From assembly GCF_000003815.2 (NCBI RefSeq), contig NC_049979.1:19974291-20038290 (forward strand): DNA of 64,000 nucleotides, written 5' to 3'. Within the stretch, counting starts at the first letter, position 1; each line of letters starts with the position of its first letter. Made by a program: the position numbers and the translations under genes. The stretch comes from Branchiostoma floridae (Eukaryota; Chordata; Leptocardii; Amphioxiformes; Branchiostomatidae). The notes beneath the pieces were generated by a model. It did not search any database. It saw nothing but the letters and a program-made list of their open reading frames with translations, and had not been told where the DNA came from. Positions 13,857 to 25,805 of this stretch are shown in pieces.

Positions 13857-15919
13857 GAGTTCTGGTCCACAGACCAGTAGGAATAGTCGAAAACAAAATG
13901 TTTCAGCCTTTCCCGCGTGTCTCCGTAGCCTTCCTGGGTGCCATCCAGCTGAAGGAGAAAGGGGGGACAAAAGGTGGTACAAATGTAAACACGACCTGCA
14001 CCCCGTGGTGTTGTACTTTCTTTAAGCCACCCAGGAAGCCTTAAACCTAAAGGGTGGCGTACAACTTATGAACTGGAGCAGGTTATAAGCACTAATATTG
14101 TAAATATGCTATAAATACTGGATTCTGGCAAACTACGAAAAAGTATAACGTCTTTTTTTATAAGTATAAACAAGAACTGGCACCAGCACGTGTATATATT
14201 ATAATACGTGTTGTGTATGGCCGTCTCAGTTCCGTAGTGTTTCTTAAGACGTCCTAGGTCCAAGATAGGGGTATTTTTGTCAACCACTTTGCATTGAGAT
14301 TCAAATGAGGGGGGCTTTCCACTTCTTGGGCTGATGGAGCAGAAAAGTCGTGCATTTTCCACACAGTCTCCACTTTGGGCTACAAAGGGGAGCATGCATC
14401 CACATGCAAATGCTGAGTTTTTATAGACCTACCCATACATATGTACACATGCCCTAGGTTTGGCTGGCATGCGAGCTCACGCCCCTTCCAAAAACAATAA
14501 AGCACAAAGTCCACACTTTCTTCTGTGGGTGCTTGCTAAGTGCTTAATTCTCGTAATCAAGCCATACCTTGATGTTGGTAACTGACGTTGTGTTTTCGTT
14601 GATCTGTATAATAAACTGTGCCTTGGCATCGAGTTCCCTACAAAAGATGAAAGAAAATATGTTAATACACTTATGGATAAAAGATAATACACCACAGCCT
14701 TCCCTAAAGCTGACCTTGGACCTGTGTAGTTAATCTGATGACGACAACCATTGTGGAGCGTGTTACCTGGGTAAAACACGGTATATGAGCCAAAGAAAGC
14801 AAAGGTGTTCTCTGACCTTCCCCCTTTGTGTGCCATTAATACCCTCTTTACCTGCATTATTTTCTCATAAAGGATGACTTTGCTCTCTACTTAGAGCGTC
14901 TCTGCATTGAAGACTTGCCTTCTTGGAATGACAGCGGTCATTCACAACTTTGGCACTATGGTAGAGACAGACCCAAAAGTCGTTGTTGTTGTTGTTTACT
15001 TTTTTCCACGTTTTCATGAAACCAGTTGCAAACTTTGCAAAAAACAACAACATATTCTAGTTACAATCACAGCATTTTCAAGAATATAAGATTGTCATTC
15101 ATGTTTTCGTTTCTTTGTGAATTGGTGCTGTACAGTGCAAAGAATATGAAAAACGTGAAAATATACCACTCAACATCTGCTTGGAGATTATTGCCTAGCT
15201 CAAATTATAAAAACAAGTCATACCGTACCTTCTCTCCAATAGTAATTTATTTATTATTAATTTTCTTGAACGTGGAAATAGTACCAGGCTTTTTTTGTAT
15301 AAACATTGTCTAGTGAGCCATGTAAACGAGAAGTTAGGCAACGCCAAGTGAACTTGGCCCGGAGGGATTTTTGGCCAGAGTTGGCCGTCCTGACAGAAAA
15401 GGACGACAGTTTCCCTCCACTCACTCCCCCAAACTACTTGTTACCGTCCTGTGAACTGTCTTTTCTGTGGGCGTTTCGGATTCAAGAGAGACAATTTCTT
15501 TGCACCATCCTGGTCAGAATCTAAAGAGCAAACAAACGGGGGAAAATCCGAGTACGAGGACGCAATTCAAAACTTGTGAATTTGAGAGGCAGGCAATGGA
15601 GGCTTTCTATCGTCTGTTTCAATCATCAATCAAACGCGACATGCAACAGGCTGTCAGAAACTTCCGTCATTTTGGTGCTTCTATAAAACTTGAGTACGTT
15701 TGTGAGGTAAAATATAGACTTTACCCTACGAGTTCACACCTATAGGCAAACAAAAAGCAAACCAATGCATGCCAGCGGCGACAGGCGGCCACATATGCCT
15801 GTTGACCGGAGCCACCGGGCTCGGGCTACCGACATGGGGCCGACCCGCGCCGCCGGGCCTGCATGCACTCACCGCTTACTCAGCGGTCGGACTCGGATGG
15901 CCACTTTCACGTTCGCCAT
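13832..15919 (-). CDS. KIF16B: Kinesin-3 family motor KIF16B, coding exons 1-3 (5' part of gene)
   Basis: KIF16B is a plus-end kinesin with a C-terminal PX domain that moves early endosomes by binding PI3P. Only the N-terminal start of the motor is here. On the minus strand exon 1 is 15919-15873 (MANVKVAIRVRPLSK plus two bases, then GTGAGT), exon 2 is 14637-14568 (acceptor TTTTGTAG; RELDAKAQFIIQINENTTSV then TNIK; donor GTATGG) and exon 3 is 13948-13832 (acceptor CTCCTTCAG; contains GDTRERLKHFVFDYSYWS and SPDYSAQEQ; donor GTAGGT). Phases join cleanly (2, 0, 0). The three peptides align in order with the start of vertebrate KIF16B, which has AKFIIQM, TITNLK, GDSGRER and SPDYVSQE at the same places. 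An in-frame ATG exists upstream at 16057, but family homology begins at the ATG in good context at 15919. The close relative STARD9 starts similarly, but exons 2 and 3 fit KIF16B better. The rest of the gene is not in view. Confidence 0.88.
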
Positions 15920-16060
15920 GGCGAAATATCCACTCTTGTGCTTGTGACTCAAGTCATCTTCAATGTTGTGTCCGTTGTATATCCATTGGAATCGTGTAAA
16001 TCCGTGGCAAAACCCCAGGCCGTAGTCCGTACGGTACAACACTGCGCGCGGCCTCACTCA
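15760..16060 (-). promoter_or_regulatory. CpG-rich 5' region of KIF16B
   Basis: Local base composition becomes GC- and CpG-rich around the first coding exon, in contrast to the AT-rich surroundings. This is the expected position of the KIF16B transcription start, but no TATA box was seen and the exact start site cannot be given. Confidence 0.45.
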
Positions 16061-19000
16061 CTTCACACACGGTTTGAAATCCGAGAGTTCATTCATGCGA
16101 GGCTGTGAATGGAGTAATGGGCGCCACCGGTTTGCATTTAAAATGATAACACTGCAATGCATGGATGCTCACAGCTATTTTATGCGTGCCCGTCATTTCC
16201 TTCAAACTATATTTTTGATACTTTTTAACATTGCAACTTTCATAGCAATGCGATCTGGCAACTTAAGAGTACTTTGAAGTTGCACCCATTGTTTGTTGAG
16301 TTACATGAATGAGGTGAAAGAAAACCTACACGCGAGTAATTACATTTGTACTAGTAAGTTTTTGTTCCATGCCTTCACGATAGGCTTTCAGATTGCCCAT
16401 ACACCGATTTTTCAAATATTTATAATTCAGAAAAAAATACGCCGCAAAAAGTTTCAAATATCTCTCAATACCTCATGCAGGCCCTTTAGGAGCACAAGCG
16501 CCGCGTTGCAACCGCATCAAACCGAGGACTGTCCCATTTGCGGATTTGATATAAGGAGAACTCGTATGGTACCAAATTAATACAAGGCACTTAAAGTATT
16601 TCTTAAAATAGGTTTTACTGATTTGTATGTCATGTATTTTCAAAAAACTATTTACTCCAGGTAAGTTTTGCTTCTCTTGTTCATACGTTTGGCTGCGCTC
16701 GAAGGTGGCAAAGAACAAACAAAGCAAACTTTATGAATCACATTGTCTTGATGTGTGCGATTTGTATCACTAAAAAAGTGACGTCATGTGACGTCATGTC
16801 ACGATGTACTACATTCCCTGAACATATGTGTTTTGCCGAATGTGTGTGCATTGAGTTATTTGGGGGGTCAAGATTTGGGAGGTTTCTACCATCTTAATCG
16901 CATATCTTTGCTTCACACCTCGTCTAAAGGAAATAACAAAGAGTTCTGAAAACCTGCAAGGTCTTATGGGGATGATGGACTGGAAGTTACATTACAGCTT
17001 TCAAATCCCTCAAATAAAGTGTCCTTCCAAAGCAATTGTTCTAGTTCTATCAAAATGTATAATGTAATTGCTTTTACCCTTTTCAGATATATATGACCCA
17101 ATGCTAATGGTGGTCTTGGAAAATGTATAACGTGACGTTTATAATACCAGGTATCTACCTTTTATGTTCGTCAAAGTCAACCGTACTAGTAATAGTAGTA
17201 TAAACTGTGTAGTATGTTTGCGTCATCATACATTGTCATAGTCAGCATACCGTATTATTTATGTTTTGGTTACGTTTATCCTTGCTTTCCACGTAGGTTT
17301 AACAGTGTGGCTACAAACAGAACCGTTTCTTTGGTGGTGATGTGTAACGTTACTTGTTCTGTAATTCTTAGATATTTGAAACAAAATTTACAGGGAACAA
17401 TAGCTACCTTTTGAAGGGTTGCATGTTATGTGACCGGTTATATCGCTTACAATACATTGCATACACTTGCACACTTGGGTTATTTCAATTTCCTCCTCTA
17501 GCGGTATGGCAAGAGAAATTTTCCACTCTGACAGGCACAGCTACCACCTGTAACGTTACACCTGGGAACAAGAGTGAGGGAGCTCCACGGTGGGCAGTTT
17601 TATAGTTGACGAAGAACGTCAAATAAAGACGTAAACATATCTGGAAAGAGTACTGTGATTTGAGGGAATTGTATATATGTATATACACACATTGCTGTCG
17701 GAAAAACAGTATACATTCCTACAGGTTTCCGTCATCATGACCGCTGCTTGACCTGTATTTTCCTGCCAGTCTGCTTGGTTGCGTCTTTACAGCTAAACGT
17801 TTGCTGACCGTTGAAGCGGTTGCATACATGTGTGCAAATTGTCATCGCCATGGATACCACGGACGCCGATTGAAGTCAACTTTGGGTACATGAGAGACAA
17901 ACGACGATAGACAAAAACAAGAAGTTTAGAAACTGGTACTAAGAGCGACTGAAGCAGCAATGTTTGTGTAGATTATTTTTCTTAAATTGCTCACTTTTCC
18001 GAAAACTTATGGTTTCGTGTATAGGAAACGTGTATTTCTCAGAATGCTCATGACGCTAGATGACTACCATAGATCTACTACTGACATCATCCAATAGTAT
18101 TACTCTTGTTTGAATACTGCGTACACATGAAAGAAGTTATTTGTCTAAACAACCCATTGGACCAGAGTTTGTTTGTTTGTATGTTCTTTGTGTATATATT
18201 TAGCAAGTTTGTAAAGAACATGTTTTCCTTCACATCTACTTTAACCAATGAGGTTTATCATAAAACCTTTAACAGGATTCGGACGGGGACCGAAATATTG
18301 TTAACCTTTTTTTGCCGAATGTACGTATACAGGTATACTTCCAGATGAACCTTAATCATCAATTAAAATTACATACATGTATTAGCAATTACATAGACTA
18401 TGGAAAATTCACACAGGTCTCTGACCTGATATTCTTCGAATTCCTCTTTGAAGGTACCAAACATGTAACGGACGAAATAATGAGACTGATATTTCAAACC
18501 CGTCCTCCGACATACATGACATAAAGAGCTTTCAAACCACGACCCCATTTGTTGAGAGATATTGGAAGCAATGTGGATATGATCGTTTGAAAATAGAAAA
18601 TTTGTCAATAGCAAAGTTGCCCATTGAAATACATTGCGCCGGGTGATCTATTTTACTTTCCGAACTTCGGCCTCGACACTGTAGCCTTGTTGTACGTGCT
18701 GTATGACATGTGTCGCAGGTCGCACACAGCCAACACTATGTAGGTATTTGTGAAACATTTCCCCCTTCTTCAAACTTTATAGCAAGTAACGCATGCTTGT
18801 TCGTCATTGACCCTAGAAGACTTAGTTCCAAGCAGAACGTTTCTTTAGATATATGACTTCATCTTCAATGGCCCTGTTACTTATATATCGTCAAAATGTT
18901 CCATCGAGATGAAATATTCCTAAAGAAATATTCCAGATGAAGATATTTGTTCTCAATTCAATCCTCCCCTCAATCCTGCAACGATAGATGTAACGTTCAA

Positions 19001-19839
19001 TTGCGAATACAGTTCTTTCCCTTATAATATGATTTTAGCAAGGTGATAGCTGTACGTACACGGGTGTAGTCAGACAGCAGCGCCAACTAGGGACCAAAGT
19101 AGATACTACACCTTTCCTCTACCTTTCAATTGTTTGGCTTTTGTGGCAAAAGAACCCGCCGGCCACTGATAATGTGATTTTCAACATTGAAAATAGATAA
19201 ACCCAGTTTTACATTTCAATAGAATATTTGCATTTTCATGACATAATCGTTCATGCGGCTGATATCAGAAAGCTAGACTGAGACGCAATGTAGAAGAGAG
19301 GCGGATCCGGAGAAAAGAAGTTTGCAACAGACCTGAGTCAGTTGTGGCGGAGACTGAAATTCTCATATTGGGCCGTTTGGTCATAGCAAAAACAATATCA
19401 GTTAGGATTTTAGTCATTTTATCATCGTCAATATTGATTAAAGGACGCAGAAGATGTCGCTAACGCATTAGGCGTGATTCAAATTAAGGCAAGAGATGAT
19501 AAACTATTGTTTGGGTAACTTTGCCTGAACATTCACAAATCATATAATTTCGTCCTATTTGCATTTATCCTTTGCAGTGTTCATTGAGAAGGGGTTCGTT
19601 TTTTTTTGATGACCATTACCATTAAAGCCACTAATGCTCTCGAGTGCTAATGCTCACTAATGCTCTGCAAAGGTCGACAAGCGGTTATATTTTACCCGGC
19701 TATGCTAACAGTGATGGGGTTATCAGGCACGATCGGTGACCTTTAACCTTTACGCACAGAAATGCAGAAGTTGGATCTTCCTGCATAAGAAACGTGTAAT
19801 TATCGTCATTATTACACCTGGCAGAACAATGGGTTAACC
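16061..19839. other. Spacer between divergent KIF16B and STYX
   Basis: KIF16B is transcribed leftward and STYX rightward, so this 3.8-kb spacer should hold both promoters and any untranslated first exon of STYX. No convincing coding exon was found. The open frames are under 100 codons and unlike known families. The one clear motif is the paired CRE described separately. Confidence 0.5.
16779..16796. promoter_or_regulatory. Two perfect CRE palindromes 10 bp apart
   Basis: TGACGTCA occurs at 16779-16786 and again at 16789-16796, a start-to-start distance of 10 bases, about one helical turn, followed at once by a half-site-like TGTCACG. TGACGTCA is the consensus for CREB/ATF factors. It lies about 0.9 kb upstream of the KIF16B start codon and 3 kb upstream of the STYX start codon. 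Function is inferred only from the motif. Confidence 0.6.
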
Positions 19840-22800
19840 ATGGATGGAATCGTCACATCATTGGAGTTTCCAGAAGTCCCAAATAGCGAGGATGATACCA
19901 GGGTAGGTGATGGGAACGAATACATTTGTTGTTGATGAAATGCCCCCCTCCCCATCTTCAGCTCCAAGTTCTTGTGTGTGATTTTGGATAGAGGTGTTTT
20001 GGATGACTAAATTTGCCATTTTGGCATATATAAATGCCGAATATATGACGTAACAGTACATGTTGTTATTTTCCAATGCTCAGGACTGGAGCTACACCAT
20101 GAGAAGAAGTATGCAGGTGCGTGCAAAAATAAAAATATAAGATGTATTTATCCCAGGAGCTTTTATCAGGCTCCTTGATTTATCAGATCTTTTATTACCA
20201 ACGTTACCAAACATAACGTTACCATTTGAAACAACTTAAGTTGATTACTGTGCACTGTAGTCAAAGGTTTTATTTTACCCATTTCACTTTTTGTTCCATT
20301 CAATATATTTGAAAGAGACTGAAAACATGTTTTTTGTCCACAGGAAATTCTTCCCAATGTGTTCCTGGGGCCATACTCTGTAGCTACAAAGAGAAATGTA
20401 AGCTATATAATATGCAATGTTAGATTATTTTTTCATTTTCTACCAGTACGATTGTAAGAATACTTTATATTGGATATTGGATATTGGATGATGTTGTTAC
20501 TTTTGATAAAAGGTAATGAAGAAATAGATATCACCATTGTTCATCTTCTGAAGGCATTAAAGAAATTTGCAAGGTTCAGTCTCCAATGTTGACGATACAA
20601 TATAGCACTTGTGTAACTGATAGTCGTGTGTGACTGTAACAGTTCAACCTTGTAACTCATTGAAGGATTTAAAAAAAAATGTAAATGCAATTTCAAAGTT
20701 AACTGCTAGGGGCCAAAACATCCATACCATAGTGCACCCAAAAGATATAATGTTATTGATATAATGATTGAGCGAGGCTATTGACACACTCAGTGTGGCG
20801 ATAGCCTGTTTAGGCTATTGACACACCCAGTGCTAGAAACCACTAAAAAGAGGAAATCTTACGATTATATTTGACAATCAACACTCTGAAAAATACAAAT
20901 GGCATCCTGTGTCCATTATCAACCCAAAATACGATCTTTTTCACATGTTTACGGCACAATTTTAAACATCGGAATCTGCTATCATATAGGGTGCTAGTTT
21001 TACTGTCACCGCATGTGATCAAGGCAGCCATGTTGGATCGGTTAGGAACACGTTTTCAGCTGTGTTTAAAGACGAATTCCTGCCGTATTGGAGAATTTGC
21101 GGCCTCAAAACGTATATCACTAAGGAAGCGAAGTTATAGTTGTTGTTTTACCTCCATTATTTTTAATGTGAAAGAAATATTCTTCCGAGTCGCTGCCGAT
21201 AGCGCCGGATCCACACGGCCGAAAATTGTGACATGTTTTGTGGTCAGTGTTATTTTTGGTTTATGATGTTAACAGAAACTTGAAAATTGTTTATATATAA
21301 AATATTCTTATATCAAATGGATGTTTAAAAAGGGACAAGAAAAATTGAAAAAAAAAATTAAAAAAACTCCGGCGTGGACTCGAACCGGGTCGGAGCTGTT
21401 ATCATGAATTCCCGGGTCAACGCTCTTCACCATTACGCTAGGCCAAACATACACGATGAAGGCTGTATTAACAGGTATCCAAATGTAGGGCATAACTTGA
21501 ATACGTCCGTTCATTCCAATGTCTAATTTACTAAAGTTGAAGACTCTAATCCTCCGAACAATGTCTAATGCATGTCTAATCAACTATTGCTTGTGTAAAA
21601 TATTGCCGGAAAGGCATGTTACAAGCTCTGATTGGCTGACAGGCATCTCGGTGTGTCAATAGCCTGTTTGGCTATTGGCACACTGAGTGTGTCAATAGCC
21701 ACAGCGATAATGATTTCCTCATTGATTATGCAGATGTTGTATGATTTCCATTTTATCTTGTACATCTCTGTCCAAGCTACTTACACATACTTACCCAAAT
21801 TTACCAGACTGTGTAAAATCCATGTTTCCCCTACAGCTTTCCAACCTGTTGGATTTGGGCATCACCCATGTTGTGTGTGTTAGAGATACCCTGGAGGCCA
21901 AAATCATCAAACCAAACTTTTCAGATCATTTCAGGTGAGTTATAAGGAATGTGCTGTTGAAAAGAGGGGACATTTTAACCCTCTCACTCTTCGTTTTAAT
22001 TGCTACATGTATTTCCTAATTACTAGTAATTGATTGAATTTTTCTTCTTTGCTAGTTTGAAGATAACAGCCCTTACTACATCCCCTCCATTGAATATTGA
22101 GTCTTTGACCTTTGATTGTACTCCAGACATCATAGTTGTAAAGAAATATAGAAAAAAGCAATGATTTTATTGGACAGTAAAGGTTATCATGGTAAATGGG
22201 TTTCAGTAGAAGGATAACTGTCATAATTTTTCACAAATTATGAATAAATCACAAAATGATGATCATTATGATTGTAATTTTTCTTGTTCTGTCTTCCAGA
22301 TACTTGGTTCTAGATGTTGCTGACAAAACTACAGAAAATATAATTCAACACTTTCCTAAGGTGCTACTCATGTATTTGGTTCGGATGTTGAGGTTGACAA
22401 AGAGACTAAGGATAATGCTTTTTCATAGCAATAACGTGTTATTGCTCTTAGTTAGAGGCTCATTGCTACAAACCATAAAGATAAAATTGTTGTGCAAGAA
22501 AAGGAAAATCATATAGCTCACCATGGAGGTGTTGCATAGAAGTGTACATGTATGACATTGTACACCATGCATTGGCCAGTATTGAATATTTATGAATGTA
22601 TAAGTAAATGAATTGGATCTAAATCAAACTGGCATAACAACATTTTTATCTCTCCTTCCCCAAAATAAAAACAGGTTAAAGAATTCATGGATCAGTGTCT
22701 GCAAACTGGAGGTAGGGAGAAGATAGAATGAAGTCTATAATGCTACAGTTTGCTTTGTGTGTTTCCTTGTGTCCTATTAGTTAGATTAGAAGCCAATGAT

Positions 22801-24399
22801 TCTCTGTACAGCTATTTTTGCTTCTTGTTTCTTGCAGGAAAAGTCTTGGTACATGGCAATGGGGGGATATCCAGAAGGTATGTATGATCACTGTACTGAA
22901 ATAGGTACTATATATGGCCTCCTTTGGTCAGTTATCTAATTAGCCATGGTAAAATCCTCTTTAATAGCCGCCCTGTAGCTTAGCTGTGGCTATGGGTAAA
23001 CAGTTCTATATAAGAGTGGCACATCTGTAAACTACCTGAGGTCTGTTGAAAGTTCTTTTCTCTGTATCCGTGTTTCTTCTTCACTGTGTATAAGTCTAGC
23101 TTCTCCTGATATCAGCTGCCTGGACAGTGTGTATCTCCAGCTGGATCTGTCATTTGCAAGGTTCTCACAATAAATATGCAATGCTCTGTGTCATTAGGTT
23201 CTAAGAACAAATAAGCTGTTTTTAGTTTGTTTTTCCCCAACAAGTTGTTGATGTCTTGTATTGCTTCATGTTTTCACAGTGCTGCTCTGGTGATAGCGTA
23301 CATAATGGAGACTTATGGGATGACTTACAGGTGAGTCTTATTTCATACTTTCCAAAGATGTAACAAGAGATCAAATTGACATTGTGCTCAATCTTGCTTT
23401 GTTTAACTGTTCTGTTGAGATTTCTTTCTGGACTAGAAGACAAATTCATTTCTTAATGCCTCATCGGTTCATCATTCAAAGTTTTGCAAGAATGTAGTTA
23501 TAGGAAAAGAAGCATTAGATATGTCTTTTTTTAATGAAACTTTTGCTCAAACTTTTCTTCCCAATTATGTAGTATGTACTAAGTGGTAAAAGTTGAAATG
23601 AAAAAAAGAATGGTTCTTTGGTTGTAAATGTATTTATACTAAACATGTCTATGTATAGTAATACAATATCTGGGTTCTTGTGTTGGTAAACATTTATACT
23701 GCCCTAGAGCAGAATAACTGTATATACCTGTTATATGATGTCAGAGCTGCGTTCCACCACGTACAACAGAGGAGATTCTGTATCCAGCCTAACGAGGGCT
23801 TCGCTAACCAGCTGATGGAGTATGAACCTATCTACATGGCCAGACTCACCGTCAGACCTGGGACCTGCTGGGGACAGAACAACACACATCTCCATGGTAA
23901 TACACTTCTCCATGGTAACATGTGTCTCCATGGTAACACTTGTTCCCTTGGTAATGCTTATCTCCATGGTAACACACAATGCCATGGTAACACGTCTCTA
24001 TGGTAGCACACAGTCCATTGTTACATAGTGATTTTTCCATTAACTTCGAACAGATATGGAAACATGTATCTTAAATTTCCAGACATTTCAATGCAAATGT
24101 GCATGAATGAGAGATTGTTAAATGAGTAGATAGATAGCTATGTGGAAAGTGAACATGGCTACCACATAAAATATAAAAAGAAACTTTAAGTGTTTTCCTT
24201 CCTAAGACCTTACACATTTGCTCTGTGGATGTTTGGATGATTTGTTTGACAGCTTAGTTGACAGTTTTCCGTTATTGGTTGTTCCTCCCCAGGTGGTAGA
24301 AAACGTAGTCTGGATGATGAGGCTGAGGAAGAAGCCATGGACCAGACAGGAGACCCCAGTCTGGACCCACAGAACAAGTCGCATCATCCTCACACTTAA
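19840..24399 (+). CDS. STYX: STYX pseudophosphatase, complete ten-exon gene
   Basis: STYX is a catalytically dead dual-specificity phosphatase that binds phosphorylated partners (in vertebrates ERK1/2 and FBXW7). Coding exons: 19840-19902, 20084-20116, 20344-20397, 21837-21934, 22300-22360, 22675-22711, 22838-22877, 23280-23330, 23745-23896, 24293-24399. All introns are GT-AG and all phases join, giving 231 residues against 223 in human. Recognisable pieces are LEFPEVP, MRRSMQEILPNVFLGPYS, THVVCVRDTLEA, IIKPNFSDHFRYLVLDVAD, AALVIAYIMETYGMTYR and RRFCIQPNEGF. The loop that would be HCxxGxxR reads VHGNGGISRS: Gly replaces the nucleophile Cys, as in other STYX proteins, while the Arg stays. The start ATG is in a strong context (ACCATGG). 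The C-tail (GRKRSLDDEAEEEAMDQ and on) is acidic and variable. Exon 9 ends in an unusual array of donors, and intron 3 contains a mobile element. Confidence 0.95.
20152..20180. repeat. Imperfect hairpin AGGAGCTTTTATCAGGCTCCT
   Basis: A short inverted repeat in STYX intron 2 with arms AGGAGC and GCTCCT. A better-preserved relative, CAAGGAGCTTT ATCA AAAGCTCCTTG, lies at about 27025-27050. They may be ends or footprints of one dispersed element. Confidence 0.4.
20776..21700. mobile_element. 925-bp non-autonomous element with about 51-bp terminal inverted repeats, in STYX intron 3
   Basis: The left end (20776 to about 20828) begins GGCTATTGACACACTCAGTG and the right end (about 21649-21700), read on the other strand, begins with the same bases. 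About 51 bp match with several differences. Each arm itself contains a smaller inverted repeat built from GGCTATTG and CGATAGCC or CAATAGCC, so each end can fold. No transposase frame was recognised; one 131-codon open frame inside looks non-coding. A clear target duplication was not identified, so the superfamily is not assigned. It sits between STYX exons 3 and 4 in an intron of 1.4 kb, of which it forms most. Confidence 0.65.
21367..21447 (-). ncRNA. tRNA-like Pol III sequence inside the inverted-repeat element
   Basis: On the minus strand there is a box A match TAGCGTAATGG (plus 21430-21440) and a perfect box B GGTTCGAGTCC (plus 21376-21386), followed by a T run (21361-21366) that could end Pol III transcription. 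The spacing is tRNA-like. The acceptor stem does not pair and the T stem is poor, so I read it as a tRNA-derived or SINE-like remnant, not a working tRNA gene. Confidence 0.5.
23891..24006 (+). repeat. 18-bp tandem repeat, each unit a candidate 5' splice site for STYX exon 9
   Basis: Units of the form CTCCATGGTAACAC follow each other at exact 18-base spacing. GT dinucleotides in a CATG|GTAA or CTTG|GTAA context fall at 23897, 23915, 23933, 23951, 23969 and 23987, with a seventh, out of register, at 24003. The first gives the family-like protein with a clean phase join to exon 10. Because 18 is a multiple of three, each later donor keeps the frame and adds six residues of the type LHGNT before a stop at 24004-24006. 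Confidence 0.8.
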
Positions 24400-25748
24400 G
24401 GACAGATGTGTCTCACAAGTTACCTGTACACTTTCTGTTGATGTTACAATTACTGTTTGAGGTTAACAATGGTTTTCGACAGGTTTAAGGGTCCATTTTC
24501 TTAGCAGTGACATTTTGTACCCATATCCAAAATTTGCCCTGGATAAAACTCTTCTACATTATACACATGTGTATGTATAGATAGTGACAACTCTTTTTTT
24601 CCTTTCATCAAAACAGATCAGTCTGTATCTATACATACGTTTTGCTAATTATACATCATTTCAATTGGCCATAAAATCCACAGCTGTGCCATGGATAAGT
24701 GTAAAAAAGTTAGTTATCAATTTAACATTTTCATTATGTAAGATGTTGCTGATATTACTTTTGAAACATTGATGATTTACTTGACAGGGACCAAGGTTAT
24801 GATTTTGGATGCACATTTCTAGATCGATTTTGCACTAAAAGCAGAAAGCATTTTTTTCTAAATAACAAGCAATTTGTAGTTGAGCTTTGAATCATCATAC
24901 TTTTTTAAAGTGCAATGGACAAGGTGACAAAGTCGATGTGAATGTGATAGGAGACACAGATTTAGCTCAGCTAAGGAGAATGGTCATTGCAAAAACATTG
25001 CATTCTTATGCTATTCACTGATTTGAAGAAGTATGCTGGATAGAAATTGTGGTGGTTTGTGTGTCAAGTGTATATATATATATATGTATATGCATAGACA
25101 TGTGAACATTTTCACTGATACATGTACATGTCTGTATATGATGAGGACCATGTTGTTATCAGGGTCGACCACTGTGCCTTAGCTTTTCTTGTGCTTCTAA
25201 TTGTTTACATTGATTTGTATACTCTGAAGTATTCATAGACAAAGTTGCAATTTGCTAAAATGTTGCAGAAGTAGAAAAAGGTCATTTTGATGTTTGTTGC
25301 TGGCATTTACATGTACATGGCGACAGCAACAGGCTCTTGGGCCATATCAACTAATGTGTAGTAAGTGAGAATTTAGAAACTTGTAGCCTATCAGAGCACC
25401 CTATGGAAAGAGAGGTAGGGTGGTCCTCTGTCTTTGGGGTGGGTACATGAGGGGTGTAAACTAGTAAACTACAGTAAAAAAGGATTCAACAAAGGTATGC
25501 AGAAATGATGGATTTTTAGCAATTCCTCTCAAGATGTCTTCATTTCAAAGAATTTCATTATTTGCTGTTTGTACAGTGAACTTCTATCCTTCAATGTTAA
25601 ACAGTGCAACAAAATCTATCTATCAAAGAGAAATTCAGGCTCCTTTACTGCTTGAATAAGAAATCATTTACAAGGAAACTATCATAAAAATGTACAATTG
25701 ATACAAGAGGGGGAAAAGCTTTTATAGTAAGCTACCCTGTAGGTGTAT

Positions 25749-25805
25749 GCACATATCTACATTTTCTCTGTGGCTGTTTGGATCATCTGTTTGACAGCCT
25801 AGTAC
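25749..25805 (+). repeat. Partial duplicate of the end of STYX intron 9
   Basis: The segment with CTCTGTGG, TGTTTGGAT and CTGTTTGACAGCCTAGT closely matches bases about 24208-24258 just upstream of STYX exon 10. The similarity fades where exon 10 would begin, so no usable exon copy remains. Confidence 0.6.

Noticed and set aside
14477-14857. 126-codon minus-strand open frame over KIF16B exon 2
   Set aside because: It is in a different frame from the conserved exon and ignores its splice sites.
15873-16057. KIF16B start at the upstream in-frame ATG (16057)
   Set aside because: The added 46 residues have no kinesin similarity, and the ATG at 15919 matches the family start and has a better context.
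20871-21266. 131-codon open frame in the STYX intron 3 element
   Set aside because: Not transposase-like, low-complexity, and bounded by the element's non-coding ends.
21367-21447. Functional tRNA gene
   Set aside because: Box A and B are good but the acceptor stem does not pair and the T stem has mismatches.
24040-24290. Read-through of STYX exon 9 as the main form
   Set aside because: It meets a stop at 24004-24006 and loses the exon 10 tail; splicing at 23897 restores a complete protein.
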